Assembly: GCF_042767895.1 (NCBI RefSeq)
Contig: NC_091555.1
Coordinates: forward strand, 39,908,454-39,919,619
Direction: 5' to 3'
Source of the DNA: Penaeus vannamei
Taxonomy: Eukaryota; Arthropoda; Malacostraca; Decapoda; Penaeidae
Length of the DNA: 11,166 nt
The position numbers and the translations under genes were made by a program. Positions 7,545 through 11,166 of the stretch are shown piece after piece; position 1 is the stretch's first letter, and each line of letters starts with the position of its first letter. Under the pieces are notes generated by a model that saw nothing but the letters and a program-made list of their open reading frames with translations, did no database searches and had not been told where the DNA came from.

Positions 7545-7910
7545 GATCATATGACGTCAGAATAGGATGAGATGGGACAAGAGAGGTCAGAACAGGTCAG
7601 AATGAACCAGAACGAGTCGCAAGGAACTAGGATGAGTCTAAATCAACCAAGATTTTAGACCAGCGTGGGTCAGACAACATTAGAGTAGGATAATATGAAG
7701 CAAGAGAGGTCAAGTCAGGTCAGAATGAGTCAGTGTGACCCAGAACGAGTCAAAGCGGATCAGAAAGAGTCTAAACCAATCAGGATCTGTCAGTTTAGAC
7801 CAGCTGGGGTCAGGCGACTTTAGAGTAGGATGATATGAAACAAGAGAGGTCAAGTCAGGTCAGAATGAGTCAGAGTGACCCAGAACGAGTCAAAGCGGAT
7901 CAGAAAGGAA
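7545..7910. repeat. 123-140-bp higher-order units of the GTCA array
   Basis: Three related units are aligned by the AGAGGTCA word at 7582, 7705 and 7845, giving periods of 123 and 140. The units at 7681-7820 and 7821-7905 are nearly identical, differing at a few positions (CAGTGTGACC against CAGAGTGACC, for example) before the second breaks off after CAGAAAGGAA. The 7558-7680 unit is more diverged and lacks part of the CAGGATCTGTCAG block. The 140-bp length is exactly 14 decamers. Confidence 0.9.
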
Positions 7911-7975
7911 CCGGATCAGGTCACGATGGCAAAGAATGGATCAATATGAGCCAAGATGGATTAGACTGATCCAAA

Positions 7976-8205
7976 AAGGAAGGATTGGCACTGATTAGAA
8001 ACCGGAGCGGTGAGTAAGAGCGAAATTACGACCCATTAGCATAGAACAGGGTAAGAGAGGACGGGAGAATAATAGAAACGAAAGAGGGAATGGGAAAGAG
8101 TTGCTAATTAAAGAGGAAAAGCAATCATTGAAATTGGGCTCGAGCAGCTGGTTCGCCTTACGTCCAATCACTGGCGAGGGAAATTAGTCCTTATGGTTAT
8201 TCTCG
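7976..8205. other. Unique island, no supported gene
   Basis: About 230 bp of balanced sequence with several CpG dinucleotides between the GTCA array and a pyrimidine microsatellite. It has a CCAAT word in GTCCAATCA near 8163 and TAATTA near 8106. These are common short words and do not establish a promoter. No open frame of note is present. Confidence 0.5.
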
Positions 8206-8228
8206 TTTTTCTTTCTCTCTTTTTATTT

Positions 8229-8323
8229 GTCTGTCTGTCTGTCTGTCTTTATGTCTGTCTCTATATCTATCTCTGTCTGTCTCTGTTTCTCTGTTTCTCT
8301 GTTTCTCTGTCTCTCTGTCTCTC

Positions 8324-8327
<4 letters not shown>
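8229..8327. repeat. GTCT and CTCTGTTT repeats
   Basis: (GTCT)n at about 8229-8247 is followed by degenerate CTAT/CTGT words and then by an 8-bp-like CTCTGTTT repeat at 8281-8327. The progression from GTCT to CTCTGTTT to pure CT suggests stepwise microsatellite turnover. Confidence 0.88.

Positions 8328-8412
<85 letters not shown>
8328..8412. repeat. (CT)n microsatellite, 85 bp
   Basis: Perfect TC/CT dinucleotide run of about 42 units, bounded by CTCTGTTT repeats on the left and (TTC)n on the right. Confidence 0.97.
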
Positions 8413-8415
<3 letters not shown>

Positions 8416-8521
8416 TCTTCTTCTTCTTCTTCTTCTTCTTCTTCTTCTTCTTCTTCTTCTTTTCCTTCTTCTTCTTCTTCTTCTTCTTCTTCTTCTTCTT
8501 CTTCTTTTTCTTCTTCTTCTT
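8410..8521. repeat. (TTC)n trinucleotide microsatellite
   Basis: About 110 bp of TTC repeats with two interruptions, near 8461-8465 and 8505-8508. GAA/TTC tracts are known to form triplexes when long. Frames through this run read Phe, Ser or Leu homopolymers on plus and Glu on minus, which accounts for the open frames across 8193-8717. Confidence 0.96.
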
Positions 8522-9010
8522 GTTCGTTATCTTTTTGTATATTCTTTCTTCGTCTATTTTTTCTTCGCTCCATTTTTTTCTTCTTTCTTTCTGTATTTAT
8601 TTTTCCTTCAACGTTTTTTCCCCTTTCTTTCCAGTGAAATTTCTCGGATTCTTCTGCTTTTCTACCTTTATTTATTTCTCTTCTTCGTCCTTTTTCTGAT
8701 GTTTCTTGTTGTTTCAATTTGTCTTTTTATATTGTTATTATTATTGTTATTATTATTATTTGCCTTAGTTATGTTCTTTTTATTCTTATTATCCTTTCTC
8801 TTCAGATTTTTTTTCTTGTTCGTTTCGTTTCTTCTCCTCCTCCTCCTTCTTCTCTTTTCCTTCTTCTTCTTCTTCTTCTATGTTATCTCTCTTCTTCCGC
8901 CTACTCCACTTATTCTTCTTCCTTCTTCCTTTTCCACCTATTCCTTCTCCTTCATCCTCCTTCTTCTCCTTCTCTCCCCTTTTTTTCTTCTTCTTCTCTC
9001 ACTAATTTAT
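8522..9010. repeat. T/C-rich degenerate tract
   Basis: Pyrimidine-rich sequence of degenerate TTC, CTT and TCC words, with a TTA/TTG run at about 8732-8761. Open frames are Phe/Leu/Ser strings. CCCCTTTCTTTCCAG near 8620-8634 looks like a splice acceptor, as a pyrimidine tract often does, but the sequence after it encodes nothing recognisable. Confidence 0.8.
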
Positions 9011-9220
9011 TGTTATCAAAGTAAAACGCTTTAATTTTCTCATATACTAAGGTCGAAAAAAATTATAGCTGTAATAATTTGTTACAATGATTGTTGTCGT
9101 AATTTGATAATTGAGAAGAAGACAGATTGACTTCGATAATGTTTCTTTTTATGAGGCTTAAACTTGTTTTAATTATTAATTTGGTTATCTATCTAGCGAA
9201 ATGTTTTCTGTCCATCTTCC
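9011..9220. other. AT-rich spacer, no gene seen
   Basis: Complex AT-rich sequence with TAATTATTAATTTGG-like words. No tandem repeat or credible reading frame is visible. It separates the pyrimidine-rich tract from the tetranucleotide repeats. Confidence 0.55.
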
Positions 9221-9360
9221 TATTTGTTTGTCTGTCTGTTTGTTTATCTATCTATCTATTTTATCTGTCTATCTGTTCGTCTATTTATCTGTCTGTCTAT
9301 CTTTTATCTTTTATCTGGCAATCTATCTATCCATCTATCTCGCTGTTTGTATATCTATTT
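9221..9360. repeat. CTAT/CTGT/TTTG compound tetranucleotide repeat
   Basis: Imperfect runs of CTGT, CTAT and TTTG four-base units over about 140 bp, interrupted by TTTTATCT and GGCAAT words. The degeneracy suggests an older array than the pure (CT)n that follows. Confidence 0.9.
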
Positions 9361-9412
9361 AATTATTACTCCTCTTATCTATGCGTTTCCCACATATCTA
9401 TTCACTTTCAAC

Positions 9413-9890
<478 letters not shown>

Positions 9891-10062
9891 CTCCCGGTCT
9901 TCCGCCAAAGGGAAATCGCTCGTTTTGTGTAATCTGATTTTTTCCTTACTTTTTGCTGATCTCGAGGAAAAGATCAGGAAAACCTCATTACATTCAAAAT
10001 CCTGCAGATGTTGCAAGCGCTGACTACTTGCAACGTGAGGTCTTGCAGTGTGTGTAATACCC
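9891..10062. other. Unique island with two stem-loops
   Basis: About 170 bp of complex sequence between two pyrimidine tracts. Stem-loop 1: CTGATCT (9956-9962) with AGATCAG (9971-9977), extended past a G-G mismatch by TTTT (9951-9954) with AAAA (9979-9982). Stem-loop 2: GTTGCAAG (10010-10017) with CTTGCAAC (10027-10034), plus an outer CTGCA (10002-10006) with TGCAG (10044-10048). No tRNA or other known RNA family is recognised, and no coding sequence is supported. Confidence 0.6.
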
Positions 10063-10715
10063 TCCCCTTCCCCCTCCCTTTCTCCCTCCCTTTTCCCCTC
10101 CCTTCCCCCTCCCGCTTCCCCATCCTTCCCCCCTCCCTTCCCCTCACTTTCCCCCTCCCTTCCCCTCCCTTCCCTCCCTTCCCCTCCCTTTTCCCCCTCC
10201 CTTCCCTCTCCCACCTTCCCCTCATCCCCCCTTTCCTCCCTCCTCCCTCTTCCCTCTTCCTCTCCTCCTTCTCCCCTTCCTCCTCTTCTTCCTTCCTCTT
10301 CCCTCCTCTCCCTCCACTCCTCCCACCCTTTCCCCCCTCCTCCTCCTCACTCTTCCTCTCCTCCTTCCACCCTTCCCCTTTCCTTCCCCCTCCCCCTCCC
10401 TCTTCCCCTCCCCCTTTCCCCCCCTCTTCCTCTCCCCCTTTCCCCCTCCTCTTCCTCCCTGTTCCCCTCACTCTTCTCCCTCTTCCCTTTCCCCCCGTCC
10501 CCCTTCCTCCCTCCTTCCCCTCCTCCCCCTTCCCCCTCCCCTTCCTCCTTTCCCCTCCCCCTTCCTCCCTCTTCCCTCCCCTCTCCTCCCTCTTCCCCTC
10601 CCCCTTTCCCCCTCCCCCTTCCTCCCTCTTCCTCTCCTCCCTCCCCCTTCCTCCCTCCTCCCCTCCTCACTCTTCCCCTTTCCCTCCCTCTCCTCCCTCT
10701 TCCCCTCCCTTACCC
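10063..10715. repeat. C-rich polypyrimidine tract
   Basis: About 650 bp of nearly pure C and T with C runs of three to six, built from CCCTTCC, CCCTCCC and CTTCCTCC words. The block CTTCCTCCCTCTTCCC and close variants recur many times in the second half. Very rare A and G. The minus strand is G-rich and purine-only. All open frames are Pro/Ser/Leu/Phe or Arg/Gly/Glu/Lys strings and are rejected. Confidence 0.94.
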
Positions 10716-10813
10716 CCCTGTTCCCAGATCTCTGCTCAGAGCTATTCACTCTCTTTCTGCCTCTAAAGGCAAAAGTCTTATCATATTGCTTCTGTTCTTC
10801 TGTTTTTCTTGCC
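10716..10813. other. Short less-simple spacer
   Basis: About 100 bp with ordinary composition at 10725-10790, including AGATCTCTGCTCAGAGC, then returning to T/C-rich DNA. Nothing recognisable. Confidence 0.45.
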
Positions 10814-10814
10814 T

Positions 10815-11060
10815 GTTCCTTTTTATTTCTTTTTATTCCTCCCTGTTTCTTTTTTCTTCTTCTTCTTAATAGTCTCCTTCTCCTTCTTTTTTGTCTCTTT
10901 TGGTAATCTTCTTGTCTTCTTCCTCCTTCTCCTTCTTCTTCTTTCCTTTTTATTTTTTTTATTTCTCCCTGTTTCTTTTTTTTCTCTTAATCATCTCCTT
11001 CTTCTTTTTTGTCTCTTTTGGTAATCTTCTTGTCTTATTCATCTTCCTCCTCCTTCTTCT
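10815..11060. repeat. Tandem duplication of about 120-127 bp
   Basis: Two adjacent copies, about 10815-10941 and 10942-11060. Shared landmarks are CCCTGTTTCTTTTTT at 10841 and 10968 (127 bp apart) and GTCTCTTTTGGTAATCTTCT at 10893 and 11011 (118 bp apart). The 9-bp change in offset implies deletions in the second copy between those points. Both copies lie in TTC-rich DNA. Confidence 0.85.
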
Positions 11061-11166
11061 TCTCCTTTTCTTCTCCTTTTACTTCTTCTTCTACGTTATC
11101 TTTCTTCTTCCTCTTCTTCTTAACTTCTCCTTTCTTCTTCTTCTTCTGACGTGTGTTATCTTTCAT
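11061..11166. repeat. TTC-rich degenerate tract
   Basis: Degenerate TTC/CTT repeats to the end of the window, with GTTATCTTTCTT at about 11095 and GTTATCTTTCAT at the very end, which may be parts of a further dispersed duplication. Cut by the window end. Confidence 0.7.

Larger units (their letters stand above)
7290..7975. repeat. GTCA-rich minisatellite with a 10-bp ground period
   Basis: The array is dominated by GGTCAG, GAGTCA, AATCA and AACCAG words. Within 7701-7820 twelve consecutive 10-base blocks all begin with C, eleven of them with CA. Examples are CAAGAGAGGT at 7701, CAGAATGAGT at 7721, CAGAACGAGT at 7741 and CAGAAAGAGT at 7761. The same phase resumes at 7841-7910. Higher-order units of 65 bp (left) and 123-140 bp (right) are built on this decamer. 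No long open frame exists, arguing against a coding repeat. I do not recognise the family. Confidence 0.9.

Noticed and set aside
7290..7975. CRISPR-like array
   Set aside because: Units are contiguous with no unique spacers, vary in length, and the sequence context is eukaryotic.

Overview
This window looks like eukaryotic nuclear, non-coding DNA dominated by tandem repeats. No gene can be supported: there is no credible protein-coding gene, tRNA, rRNA, CRISPR array or recognisable transposon. Every long open frame I examined is a translation of simple repeats (runs of Arg-Glu, Leu-Ser, Ile-Tyr, Phe or Gly) or is short and unlike any family I recognise. Very long (CT)n, (GA)n and (AT)n tracts, GTCT/CTAT and TTC microsatellites, several minisatellites and a scaffold gap of exactly 500 N fit an animal genome with an extreme microsatellite load. 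A decapod crustacean such as a penaeid shrimp is the best guess. That is an inference from repeat style only; no marker gene confirms it.

Layout. 1-1271: a purine-rich tract with (GA)n, then a polypyrimidine arm (373-689) and a polypurine arm (780-1271) facing each other across an 85-110 bp CpG-containing island. 1300-1530: a GAT/AAT-rich segment containing three tandem 37-bp units. 1531-3840: mostly AT-rich low-copy-looking DNA, interrupted by a purine tract and (AG)n at 2213-2473. 3836-4380: a stretch of inflated homopolymer runs with a strong fold-back hairpin. 4386-5015: a compound (GTCT)n-(CT)n-(AT)n microsatellite. 5289-5666: a satellite of about 60 bp that runs into the N gap (5667-6166).

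6167-6720: on the far side of the gap, an unrelated G-rich minisatellite (34-36 bp units, many G runs) grading into a GA-rich purine tract up to about 7190. 7290-7975: the most distinctive segment, a GTCA-rich array in which 65-bp and 123-140-bp units are built on a 10-bp ground period. 8206-9010: GTCT/CTGTTT, (CT)n and (TTC)n followed by pyrimidine-rich DNA. 9221-9890: CTAT/CTGT tetranucleotides followed by a (CT)n block of about 300 bp. 9891-10062: a short complex island with two stem-loops. 10063-11166: C-rich then TTC-rich polypyrimidine DNA, including a tandem duplication of about 120 bp.

There are no genes to relate to one another. Points of interest are structural: the decamer array with repeated AGGTCA direct repeats, facing pyrimidine and purine arms, G-quadruplex and triplex-prone tracts, and signs that the assembly is unreliable around 3830-4380 and around the gap.
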